From positions 5,595,878-5,659,877 of the forward strand of contig CM061139.1 of NCBI GenBank assembly GCA_030789695.1: a DNA stretch of 64,000 nucleotides. Reading direction: 5' to 3'. The position numbers and the translations under genes are program-made. Of this stretch, positions 32,496 to 43,501 are shown piece by piece. The notes beneath the pieces were generated by a model. It ran no database searches, was not told the origin of the DNA, and worked only from the letters and a program-made list of their open reading frames with translations. The DNA comes from Scilla litardierei. Taxonomy: Eukaryota > Streptophyta > Magnoliopsida > Asparagales > Asparagaceae. Numbering within the stretch: the first letter of the stretch is position 1; each line of letters begins with the position of its first letter.

Positions 32496-33230
32496 TAATA
32501 TTGTAGCGTGTGCTACGCAATCATGATGAATAATCACTATGCAATGACATGAGCAGATATTCGCGTACCGTTAGTTGAAATTAAACGTGACATACAAGCA
32601 TGATGAAGGTGACGGACCAAGCTTCGTTGTCAAGCTAGGTCAATGGCGTCTAGACAGCTATCCTTTCACCGTCTAGTCTCTTTTACGCTAAAGCAAGGTA
32701 ATGGCCTAAGACATGGCCCAAATCAAGAGATGCAAGTTTCACTTGCCTGATACCGGGGTTGACGAGCAATGAAGATCGTCACACAAGCTAACTATGGACT
32801 AGATCGCTGTTACGGCAAAACAATTATTAGCACAATGATTCTAAATCGATTTCTTATTAGAATCCTAACTTTCTAATAATCCATTTTATTAGGGATTCAC
32901 AATGTCAATGTGGGTTATGCTAAAACTAAAGGAATCGAGTATTACTGTAAAGAAGCGAAGGAGCGATGCCGAGCAACCACGGCAACGGAAGAACGATCCA
33001 GCTCAGATCTGGAAATGAGGGAAAATCTGGAGAAATAGGTGTAGGGGTGGATTTTGGGGGTTTGATGAAGGTTTGAGGAAGATGGGAGGTGGGTTATGAC
33101 AAGGGAAGGTTTGGATGATGGAGGATGAGCTTGGAATGAAGGTTTGAGGATTTGGGGAAGATGGGGGCTCAATGGGGGAGAAACTAGGGTTTTAGGTCAT
33201 GAGGAAGAAGAAGAAAACGTTTGGAGGGGT

Positions 33231-33237
33231 ATTTATA
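33231..33237 (-). promoter_or_regulatory. D LTR TATA box (3' copy)
   Basis: The minus strand reads CTCTATAAATACC just downstream of the palindromic cluster; the 5' LTR copy is at 40404-40410. Confidence 0.7.
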
Positions 33238-33282
33238 GAGTTTGGTGGCGGCTAGGGCAAAACTAGGGTTTACTGTACTGTT

Positions 33283-33690
33283 TAGTCGGTCAAAGAGCAA
33301 CCACTGACCGACTAGTTTGGGAACTAGTCGGTCGGTTGACCAACGCAGACCGACTAAGCGTAAACAGTAACCCAGACGAAAATTAGGATTTAGATTTAGT
33401 CAGTCAAAGAACAACTACTGACCGACTAGTTTGACATCTAGTCGGTCGATGAACGTTCTTAGACCGACTAAGAGTAAACAGTAACTAGTGTCAAAAATAG
33501 TTAAAGAGTTAGTCGGTTAAAGAACCATTGCCGACCGACTAGTTTGCAACCTAGTCGGTCAACCAACGTTCTTAGACCAACTAACGATAAACAGTAACTC
33601 CTGAACATTTAACAAAGCCCACTAGTCGGTTCAAGAAGGTTTTCTGACCGACTGGATCGTCATCTAGTCGATCGGGGCCCCTTCTTACAC
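33283..33690 (-). promoter_or_regulatory. TAGTCGGTC cluster in D LTR (3' copy)
   Basis: Fourteen or so TAGTCGGTC/GACCGACTA motifs in paired units with spacers containing GTAAACAGTAAC. Motif, pairing and spacers match the Copia Sirevirus LTR (4581-5100), including the 20-mer AACCACTGACCGACTAGTTT apart from its last base. Confidence 0.85.
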
Positions 33691-33966
33691 CGGCTAATGT
33701 GCACCAAAAGTTTCGAAATGGAGCGCGAAGCTCCGGGATGGTTTTCTAAGTCTCCTAGGCTCGTTCTAACTCTAATATATCGACGTTATGAAGCCCGTCA
33801 CGAATGACTTACTTCAAACACGTCGACCGACAGAAGAATCTAGAGAATCACGACGAAACAAACGAAAATGAAAACCACGGAGACGGAAATGGAAATCACA
33901 AGGAAGGGAAAGCAACAAATAATATTATATATATAATAATCCATACATGAAAAACCAGTCGTTACA

Positions 33967-33985
33967 TCCTCCCCAACTTAAGAAA
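33967..33985 (-). other. Polypurine tract of D
   Basis: The minus strand reads CTTAAGTTGGGGAGGA directly before TGTAACG of the LTR, typical for Tekay-type chromoviruses. Confidence 0.85.
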
Positions 33986-34914
33986 AATTCCGTCCTCGGA
34001 ATTCCCAACACTCACGTGTCCGGGATCAAAAGTGGGTAGCGCTCTCGCATCTCATCTTCTCTCTCCCAAGTAGACTCTCCCAATGAACCGTGTCGCCCCA
34101 TCACCTGAACAAGATCAACGACCTTGTTCCGAAGTGACTTCTGACGCCTGTCCAGAATCTGCACTGGATGCTGGTTATACGTCAAATCTGAGCGAACGGC
34201 AATCTCCGAGAAATCCACGGCATGAGACGGATCGCTGATGTATCGACGAAGCTGCGACACATGGAAAACATCATGAACTCCTTCCAAAGATGGTGGCAAG
34301 GCTAAGCGGTAAGCTACCTCGCCAACCCTCTCCAGAATATCAAACGGTCCAATGTATCACGGGCTCAACTTCCCTCGCTTCCCAAAACGAATCACTCCAC
34401 GATTCAGGGAAATCCTCAGAAACACATGATCCCCAGGCTGAAACTCCAAAGGACGACGTTTAGCATCCGCCCAATGCTTAAAACGGTCCTGAGCAATCCT
34501 CAACCTCTCCCGAATGTTCCTGACAACCTCCACAGCGTCCACAATCATCTCAGGTCCCAACAGCTCCCTATCGCCAACGTCATCCCAACTCAATGGCGAT
34601 CGACACTTCCTCCCATATAATGCGGTGAAAGGCGCCATGCCAATAGACGCATGGTAGCTGTTGTTGTAAGAGAACTCCACCAAGTGTAGATGGTCCTCCC
34701 ACGAACCCTTGAAATCCAACATGCACGCCCTCAGCATGTCTTCCAAAATCTGAATCGTCCTCTCGGACTGGCCATCCGTCTGTGGATGGTACGCCGTGCT
34801 GAAACTCAGACGCGTACCCAAACTCTTCTGCAAACTCTGCCAGAACTGAGATGTGAATCTCGTGTCTCTGTCCGACACGATACTCACGGGGACCCCATGA
34901 AGTCGCACGATCTC

Positions 34915-34985
34915 CTACACGATTCACGTTACATCACTATCTAAACTAGGAAAAGGAAACAGAAACGGAGGGTAAAAGAATTTAC
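34915..34985 (-). other. Putative 71-nt intron in D integrase
   Basis: The minus strand reads TACATGGAG|GTAAATTC and CGTGTAG|GAGATCGTG, with a T-rich interior and stops. Removal joins ...[20 protein letters not shown] in frame, the usual integrase sequence at this point. Confidence 0.65.
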
Positions 34986-37387
34986 CTCCATGTATCTCCT
35001 TGCTAACGCCTCAGTGGACTGTCCTACTCGGACTACAATCGATCGATCTACAATCACCCAATTCGCGTCATTCTGCTTCGGACTCCGAGGTAGTCCAGTC
35101 ACGAAGTCCATAGTGATGTGTTGCCACTTCCACTCCGGAATCAGAAGCGGTTGTAGCAACCCGGTCGTACGCTGATGCTCCGCCTTCACTTGCTGGCAAA
35201 CCAAATACTTGGCCACACTCCGAGCCACACTCCTCTTCATGCCGTGCCACCAAAAGTTCAGACGAAGGTCCTTGTACATCTTGGTCCCACCAGGATGCAA
35301 GGAATACGGTGAACTGTGTGCCTCCACCAACAACTCCTCTCTGATATCCCCAGCTGGCACACACAGCCTGGCTCCGAACCTCAACGAGCCATCATCATGA
35401 AACAAAAAGTCAGTCCGCAGACCGGCTTCAACCTGCCCTCGAATCCTTACCAATTTCGGATCTCCGGCCTGACTCGCCTTAATCCGATCCACGATCGTTG
35501 ACTGCACCTGCATGTACATCAATGAAGAAGCCTCCCCAGGAAGAACAATCTCTACATCGGACCCGCAAAAATCCTGCTGCAATCTCCACTGCGAAGTCAA
35601 AATCATCACCGCTGGAAGCCTACTCAGCTCATCAGGAACCACATTCACCTTGCCAGGGTGATACTGCAAATCAATTTCATAATCCGCCATGAGCTCCAAC
35701 CACCGACGCTGTCGCATGTTGAGCTCCTTCTGAGTAAAAATATACTTCAAGCTTTTGTGATCGGTGAAGATCTTCACTTTCTCACTCAGCAGGAAGTGCC
35801 TCCAAATCTTGAGCCCAAACACAACGGCAGCCAACTCCAAATCATGCGTCGGGTAATTCTTCTCATGAACCCTGAGCTGACGAGAAGCATAAGCTACAAC
35901 ATGTCCATGCTGATGCAAAACACAACCGAGACCCTTACCAGAAGCATCGCAAAAGATCTCGAATCCTCCACTACGATCAGGCACAGCAAGAACAGGGGCA
36001 GTCGTCAGCCTCTCCCTCAGAACACCAAAGGCATCCTCACAATCACCCGACCAAACAGAAGCAACATCCTTCCGCGTCAACCTGGTCATCGGCTCCGCAA
36101 TACGGGAAAAGTCCTTAATGAAACGCCGATAATATCCCGCCAACCCAAGGAAACTCTGAATCTCAGACGCAGACGACGGAACAGGCCACTCTCTGATGGC
36201 CCTGATCTTCTCGGGATCCACTGAAATACCATCTCCAGTCACCACATGCCCGAGAAAAGCAACTCTATCCAGCCAAAACTCGCACTTCGAAAACTTAGCA
36301 TACAAACGATGCTTCCTCAAAATCTCCAATACCGTCCTCAAGTGCGAGGCATTCTCCTCCTCCGACTTTGAATAGATCAGAATGTCGTCAATAAAGATAA
36401 CGACAAACTTATCCAAAAAGTCATAGAAAATCTGGTTCATCAGATTCATGAAAACTGCGGGTGCGTTAGTTACGCCGAAAGGCATAACCACAAACTCATA
36501 GTGTCCATACTTCATCCTGAAACATGTCTTCGGCACATCATCCTTCTTCACCTTCAGCTGATGGTAACCACTCCTCAAATCCAACTTAGAAAACACCCTC
36601 GCTCCTCCCAGCTGATCAAAAATATCATCAATACGAGGCAACGGGTATTTGTTCTTAATGGTCACCGCATTCAACTCCTGATAGTCCACGCACATGCGAC
36701 GCGAACCATCCTTCTTCTTCACCAACAACACCGGTGCTCCCTACGGAGACACACTAGGGTTGATGTAACCCTTCTGCATAAGCTCATCCAACTGCCTACG
36801 CAACTCCTCCAACTCAGCTGGCGCCATACGATATGGTGCCTTCAAAATCGGCTGCGCTCCCGGAATAAGATCAATAGAAAATTCTAAAGCTCGATCAGGT
36901 GGCAAACCAGACATCTCCTCGGGGAAGACGTCATCAAAATCTCGCACCACAGCTGGCCTCTCCAACTCCATCTGCATAGCCACAACCTCCACTGGTCTGG
37001 TCCGAAATCTGACCGGACCAAGCGAACTGCTACCACGACTAAACTCAAATACCGGATGTCCGGGAATCTCGAACACCACCTTCTTCTTCCGACAGTCAAT
37101 CGTAGCATAGAAGCTCGTAAGCCAATCCATCCCAAGGACCGCATCGTAGTTGGTGATGTCGTGGACAATGAAATCAGCACAAAGCTCACGTCCACAAACC
37201 ACCAACGGGCAAGAATTGCACCCACGATGCACCGAGACCACACAGTTCCCTGTGACGATATTCCAACTCTTAGGAAGAGAGGACGTCGACAAGGAATGCT
37301 TCTCCACGAAGCTCCAGGCCAAAATGCACATCGACGCACCTGAGTCAAAGAGGACTCGCGCAGGGAATGTGCAAACCAAAACCACAC

Positions 37388-37500
37388 CTAACAAACAGTC
37401 TAATCAATAAAATCTTACTCTAGCAACATTCATACACAAGCAACCAACATAATTTTAACAATCAACTAACTAAGGAAGGGACAACTAGATTGGAAGTTAC
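37388..37500 (-). other. Putative 113-nt intron between D gag and protease
   Basis: The minus strand reads GTCATTGCAG|GTAACTTCC and GTTTGTTAG|GTGTGGTTTT. Removal joins VIA-GVVLVCTFPARVLFDSG in frame, as expected before a Tekay protease. The interior is AT-rich (TTGATTGTTAAAATTATG) with several stops. Confidence 0.65.
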
Positions 37501-38770
37501 CTGCAATGACCTCATCCATGTCCAAGATCTCCTCCTCGGTCATCAGAAACGCCTGCCTCCTTGGCGGAACAGCCCGCCGAAAGGCATGCCCTTGCAGAAC
37601 AAGGGGTACCCCATGACCAGCGGGCACCGGGGCTCGCTGTTGCAATGGCAGGGCAGCAATAGGTGTCCTCCAAGGTTGCTTCAACCTCGGGCACTCCCTG
37701 AGGGCATGGGCAGGATCTCCACAGGCCATACATTGCCCCAAGAACCTCCTACACGATTCCTTGATGTGGCCCTCCTTGCCACAGAAATGGCAAACCTTCT
37801 AAACAGGCCCTCCCGGCCTCTTAAACTGAATAGGCTGGTTCGGCCTGAATCCAGGTCTAACCACAGCTCTTGCCTGTTCCACAGGCCTCTTCCCAGCACC
37901 AACAATAGACCCCCTCCTCTGGTTCACGAGCAGCTCCTGCCTCTTGGCTGCTACTAGAACCTTCTGATAAGATTCCCGGTCAGAAGAGGTCACAAAACTC
38001 TGTAGCTCCGAAGCAAGTCCCTGTAGGAACCTCTGAGCTCTCTCCTCAGCGTCCTGCACCATCTTCGATGCAAACCGACTCAGCCTCATGAACTCTTGGT
38101 GGTACTGGTCCACCGACGAGCTTCCTTGCTTCAGATCAATAAAACACTGTAGCATCTCTTCCCTGGCAGCTTTTGGGAAGAACTCACCATCAAATCTGGC
38201 CTTGAAGGTAGCCCAGACGATCGGCTCAACCAACATCTTCTCTTCAGCATCCCACCAATTTTTGGCGTTATCCCTCAGCTGGCGCTTCGCCAAGTCAACC
38301 CAACTAACTTCGTTGACCTTGGACATCTTCAGATTGTCCTCGATATTCCTCATCCACTCATCAGCAGCTAGTGGACCTCCGGTTCCATCAAAATATGCAG
38401 GACCCAGCTCTCTGAACTGCTTCGCTCCAGGGTCAGGGCGTGGGGCTTCCACTGCCCGAGCAGCTCGAGCCACCGGGGCATTCTGTACCTGCAGAAGCAC
38501 ACCCTGCTGAACCTGCATCATCCGCATCATCATCCGCATCATCTCTCCGCTAGTGGGCTCCCGCTCAGGCTCCTCGTTATAAGGGGGCGCACCACTACCA
38601 CCACCACGGGTGATTCGCCTTCCTGCCATCTAACGACACAGTAAACAAAACAATTAGACTCATAGCTTAGGGCTCGGATGTCGAATTTATTTGTTGGACA
38701 ATCTAATATTATTATCGTTATCTCGATAATTACAGTTACAGAGTGACTTGCATGGGCCACCACTAAAACC

Positions 38771-41139
38771 TGTCACGCCCCGCTTCCCTAAAATGGAGGT
38801 GAGACATGAGAAGGTCCGCTCAAGCGTGGAGATGTGAAGCTGCACGCCTGATAAGCGTCAATTTAGTATAAGTAGGTCCCTGTAAACTCAAACGTAACAA
38901 CAACAGTAATAATAATAAAATGAGACGGATATGAAATACCAATCTCAATGTTCGTCCATAATAATCCAACATCACAGAAAAAGGCACCAGGCTAACATAG
39001 AAAGAGTCTAAGGGCCCAGAACAAGGCTAAACAAGCACACACGTAACAGAGTATCAAACTAGGTGCCACACACCGACAACCTAAACAATCTAACAAAACC
39101 CAGACATATACACTAAGACTGATCTCCAGTGTCTACGAAGTCCTCGTCCAACACGGGCTCAAGCTCGGCATCCGCAAACACCTCGCCCTCAGCAAGTAAC
39201 TCTGGCTCAGGGTCTAACATGTGTCACCCAAAAGAGAAAGGGGCACATGTCAGCAAGTCTGAAAGACTTGAGCAAGGAAACTGAAAGTAACTAACAACCT
39301 AGCACTTATAATATTAAGCAATGACATGACAGTTTAGTTTGATGCAGCAGTTTAAAAAGGGAGTGTCACGCACTCACGATGTAGCAATCACTAAGCACAA
39401 ATCACGATTCACTTATCACTATTAATCACTTGTGCACTAGAGATTTCACCTGCTGGCCGGAGTGGCGGATCAGGCCAACTCGGGGCTCAGGTGGCCGCAT
39501 ATCTCTTACCCCACCCATATGTGTCGAGCGTTGGGGTTTCCAACTAACTGCGCTCGCTTCTGGATCACGAGCCAGGAAGTGTATTTGGCATATGGGTGCA
39601 CCTAGCCGGTATCCGAGCGTTGGGGTTTCCAACTACAGGGCTCGCTTCTGGAACACGAGCCAGGATTATAATATTGTAGTGTGTGCTACACAATCACGAT
39701 GAATAATCACTATGCAATGACATGAGCAGATATTCGCGTACCGTTAGTTGAAATTAAACGTGACATACAAGCATGATGAAGGTGACGGACCAAGCTTCGT
39801 TGTCAAGCTAGGTCAATGGCGTCTAGACGGCTATCCTTTCACCGTCTAGTCTCTTTTACGCTAAAGCAAGGTAATGGCCTAAGACATGGCCCAAATCAAG
39901 AGATGCAAGTTTCACTTGCCTGATACCGGGGTTGACGAGCAATGAAGATCGTCACACAAGCTAACTATGGACTAGATCGCTGTTATGGCAAAACAATTAT
40001 TAGCACAATGATTCTAAATCGATTTCTTATTAGAATCATAACTTTCTAATAATCCATTTTATTAGGGTTTCACAATGTCAATGTGGGTTATGCTAAAACT
40101 AAAGGAATCGAGTATTACCGTGAAGAAGCGAAGGAACGATGCCGAGCAACCACGGCAACGGAAGAACGATCCGGCTCAGATCTGGAAATGAGGGAAAATC
40201 TGGAGAAATAGGTGTAGGGGTGGATTTTGGGGGTTTGATGAAGGTTTGAGGAAGATGGGAGGTGGGTTATGACAAGGGAGGGTTTGGATGATGGATGATG
40301 AGCTTGGAATGAAGGTTTGAGGATTTGGGGAAGATGGGGGCTCAATGGGGGAGAAACTAGGGTTTTAGGTCATGAGGAAGAAGAAGAAAATGTTTGGAGG
40401 GGTATTTATAGAGTTTGGTGGTGGCTAGGGCAAAACTAGGGTTTACTGTATTGTTTAGTCGGTCAAAGAGTAACCACTGACCGACTAGTTTGGGAACTAG
40501 TCGGTCGGTTGACCAACGCAGACCGACTAAGCGTAAACAGTAACCCAGACGAAAATTAGGATTTAGATTTAGTCGGTCAAAGAACAACTACTGACCGTCT
40601 AGTTCGACATCTAGTCGGTCGATGAACGTTCTTAGACCGACTAAGAGTAAACAGTAACTAGTGTCAAAAATAGTTAAAGAGTTAGTCGGTTAAAGAAGCA
40701 TTGCCGACCGACTAGTTTGCAACCTAGTCGGTCAACCAACGTTCTTAGACCGACTAACGATAAACAGTAACTCCTGAACATTTAACAAAGCCCAATAGTC
40801 GGTTCAAGAAGGTTTTCTGACCGACTGGATCGTCATCTAGTCGATCGGGGCCCCTTCTTACACCGGCTAATGTGCACCAAAAGTTCCGAAATGGAGCGCG
40901 AAGCTCCAGGATGGTTTCCTAAGTCTCCTAGGCTTGTTCTAACTCTAAGATATCGACGTTATGAAGCCCGTCACGAATGACTTACTTCAAACACGCCGAC
41001 CGACAGAAGAATCTAGAGAATCACGACGAAACGAACGAAAATGAAAACCACGGAGACGGAAATGGAAATCACAAGGAAGGGAAAGCAACAAATAATATTA
41101 TATATATAATAATCCATACATGAAAAACTAGTCGTTACA
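38771..41139 (-). repeat. 5' LTR of D
   Basis: The same 2369-bp LTR as 31598-33966. The TAGTCGGTC cluster lies at 40456-40863, the TATA box at 40404-40410, and the duplicated segment near 39526-39665. The 141 bp from 38630 to 38770 between LTR and gag hold only leader. Confidence 0.95.
40456..40863 (-). promoter_or_regulatory. TAGTCGGTC cluster in D LTR (5' copy)
   Basis: The same cluster as at 33283-33690 with a few base changes (for example GACCGTCTAG in one copy). Being in the 5' LTR, this is the copy that would drive D transcription. Confidence 0.85.
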
Positions 41140-42512
41140 ATGCTACTCCCATTGACGACTCGCTCCCCGATGAGCATCTCTTCTCCGTCTCTTCCGCTTG
41201 GACTCCATGGTATGCCGACATCGCCAATTATTTGACATGTGCCATCGTCCCCCACAACTTGAGCTATCAGTAGAAGAAGAAATTCTTTCACGAGGTCCGA
41301 AAATTCTATTGGGACGACCCCTATTTGTACAAGACCTGTAACGATGTGGTGATACAAAGGTGCATTTCCGAAACTGAGGCAACCTCCATAATCTCGCATT
41401 GCCATGATCAGCAGTGTGGAGGCCATGCGAGTGCTTACAAGACAACGACGAAGATCCTACAGAGTGGATTCTATTGGCCGACCCTTTTCAAGGACACATA
41501 CGCTTATGTCCAGGCTTGCGACAAATGCCAGAGAACAGGAAACGTCTCCAAAAGGAACGAAATGCCTCAGCACTACATTTTAGAAGTCGAGAACTTTGAT
41601 GTGTGGGGAATTGACTTCATGGGACCGTTCCCCTCATCCTCTGGGAATCAATATATCTTGGTAGCCGTAGATTATGTGTCCAAGTAGGTGGAAGCGATAG
41701 CCAGCCCCACTAATGATTCCCGGGTTGTCGCCAAATTCTTTAAAAACAATATCTTCCCGAGATTCGGCGTGCCTCGAGTTTTGATCAGTGACGGAGGGAG
41801 CCACTTTATAGAGAAGAAATTCGAAGCTCTCTTGAAGAAGTACGGGGTGCAACACCGAATCGGACGTGCCTATCATCCACAGACAAGCAGCCAAGTGGAA
41901 GTTTCGAACAGAGAGATCAAGAGCATACTGTAGAAGACGGTGGCCAACTGTAGGAAGGACTGGTCATCGAAACTTTCAGACTCACTCTGGGCTTACAGGA
42001 CTGCATTCAAGACTCCGATCGACACAACCCCCTACCGTCTAGTCTACTGGAAATCATGCCATTTACCCGTGGAATTGGATCATAAAGCATTTTGGGCCAT
42101 CAAGAATCTGAATTTTGACACCAAGGAGGTTGGAAGCCACCGACAGCTACAACTGAATGAGCTTGATGAGATCCGACTCAATGCCTACGAAAATGCCCGG
42201 ATCTACAAGGAAAAGTTGAAACGGTGGCACGATAAGCGCATTCTGAAGAAATAATTTAAGGAAGGAGACTTAGTTCTCATGTTCAACTCGAGGCTGAGGC
42301 TTTTTCCTAGAAAGCTCAAGTCGAGGTGGTCGGGACCCTTCCGCGTCACCAAGGTCTTCCCGCACGAGGCAATTGAGATAGTAGGAAGAGATGAGCCGTT
42401 CAAAGTCAATGGGCAGTGCCTAAAACATTATGCGATTAGTGAACCAGCTATCTACCCGGTTGGAATCTCAACGACTGATGGCTCATCTACAAATCCTCCG
42501 GATCCAAATTGA
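41140..42512 (+). pseudogene. pol: E pol, integrase part, with nonsense codons
   Basis: The E frame resumes after D with the RNase H-integrase linker (PIDDSLPDEHLFSV, WYADIANYL), the HHCC zinc-binding region (ISHCHDQQCGGHAS ... CDKCQRTGN), the integrase core (WGIDFMGPFPSS; VLISDGGSHF; HPQTSSQVEVSNREIK), an [19 protein letters not shown] segment and a C-terminal domain (RWSGPFRVTKVFPHEAIEI, VNGQCLKHY) to the stop at 42510. In-frame stops occur near 41268, at 41685, 41931 and 42252. The catalytic D-D-E residues are still readable but the frame is broken. Confidence 0.88.
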
Positions 42513-43501
42513 CCACTAAATGAGGAGTCGAGCAAACGAATTTAAACCACAGCGCTTCGTGGGAGGCAACCCATGTTCTAAACTTTCTTCATTATTTTCA
42601 GGATCATTTTTCTAATTTTTAATGAATAAATCCAGCAATGGGGGTCTCCGTCAGGAAACTTAGGCTAATCTTTGAAATTGTGCAGGAAATCATCTCCAAC
42701 CGGTCGGGTGACGAATCAACCGGTCGGTTGGACCGTGTCTGAAGATGACTTGTGTCAGCACAACGGTGAACTGATCTGGAGGTATATAAGGCTGGCCCGG
42801 GTGGAAGATCGGGTGACACTGAAGAGCCCTCGAGAATTTTTGAGGGTAAATCAACCGATTGGTTGAGCCGAGGCCGAGATCGGGTGGAAGTCCAGGTGAA
42901 AAGCACAGTGCTCTCGGAAAAATTTGGGAAGCGGTCAACCGATCAGGTGAGATCTCACCCGATCGGTTCACTTGTAGCTGCTGACCGACGAGGAATTTTG
43001 AAAATTTACCCAACCGATCTGGTGAACCTTCACCCAATCGGTTCACCGACGCTTTTATACATACGCCTCACCCGAACTCATTCACCCGACTCCCCCATTT
43101 CAAATTCGTACATTCCTCCCCCTCACCTTCCAAATTGATCTCCCCCATAGATCCCTCCATCCCTGAGGTCGCACCCCCATCCTTTTCCCCTACTCCCCCC
43201 ACCATCAATATCCCTCCCATTGACCACATTTCCCCATAATTCACCGAAACCCTAACCCTAACCCTCATTTTCAAAATTTTCTTCCTTGACGGATCGGCGA
43301 GCGGCGGCTCCCCAGATTGTTCCCTTATACGGCGTGGAATATTTCAGGAGTTTGGACGTGCATCATCGCTGGGTAAATTCTATCCACTCTTTATATTTAT
43401 CTCCTTATATGCAATGTCTTGAACTTGTGTCTATCTGCTTCATCTGCCTCATCATCATCATAGACATCCCCGTTGTATCATTGTCACTCTACGTCATCAC
43501 C
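42513..43501 (+). promoter_or_regulatory. Internal LTR-like control region before E env-like ORF
   Basis: Non-coding. It contains the GGGAGGCAACCC box (42561-42572), a palindromic ACCGATCGGT-type cluster (42698-43048), a TATA-like TTTTATACATAC (43053-43064), a C/T-rich leader (43075-43300) and AT-rich sequence up to ATG 43502. It parallels the Athila-like element at 17028-18232. Confidence 0.6.
42698..43048 (+). promoter_or_regulatory. Internal AACCGATCGGTT-type cluster of E
   Basis: About eight motif copies, some variant (AACCGGTCGGTT, AACCGATTGGTT, ACCCGATCGGTT), end a few bases before the TATA-like box. The motif otherwise occurs only in the LTRs of E. Confidence 0.75.

Larger units (their letters stand above)
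31598..33966 (-). repeat. 3' LTR of D
   Basis: On the minus strand it runs TGTAACGAC...GGGGCGTGACA. It holds the TAGTCGGTC cluster (33283-33690) shared with Sirevirus S1, a TATA box at 33231-33237 and a duplicated segment at 32340-32495. No gene is seen. Confidence 0.95.
34012..38629 (-). pseudogene. gag-pol: Gag-Pol polyprotein of chromovirus D, three nonsense codons
   Basis: ATG 38629 (MAGRRITRGG). Gag has FDGTGGPLAADEWMRNIE, a capsid-like region (ARFDGEFFPKAAREEM) and a zinc knuckle CHFCGKEGHIKESC (about 37795-37754) just after a TAG (37799-37801). A frame change to protease (VLFDSGASMCIL, about 37345) is bridged by a 113-nt GT-AG segment (37388-37500). RT follows a TAG at 36741: [17 protein letters not shown], catalytic FIDDILIYS; then RNase H ([23 protein letters not shown]) and integrase (MDFVTGLP). 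A 71-nt GT-AG segment (34915-34985) bridges to [15 protein letters not shown] and [10 protein letters not shown]. After TGA 34357, [15 protein letters not shown] and a C-terminal chromodomain-like end reach the stop at 34012. With introns removed the single frame has only three stops, each one base from a sense codon. Confidence 0.9.
31598..41139 (-). mobile_element. Tekay/Del-type chromovirus D
   Basis: A complete 9.5-kb element inserted in E: LTRs of 2369 bp each at 31598-33966 and 38771-41139, gag, protease, RT-RNase H, integrase and chromodomain on the minus strand, and the polypurine tract TTGGGGAGGA next to the 3' LTR. Direct ATGCT repeats flank it. The two LTRs look about 95% identical by eye, so it is not brand-new. 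I did not recognise a standard primer-binding site; the minus strand after the LTR reads GGTTTTAGTGGTGGCCC. Confidence 0.95.

Noticed and set aside
35068..35364. Frames opposite or overlapping the D pol
   Set aside because: Antisense or shifted shadows of a well-supported Gag-Pol frame.
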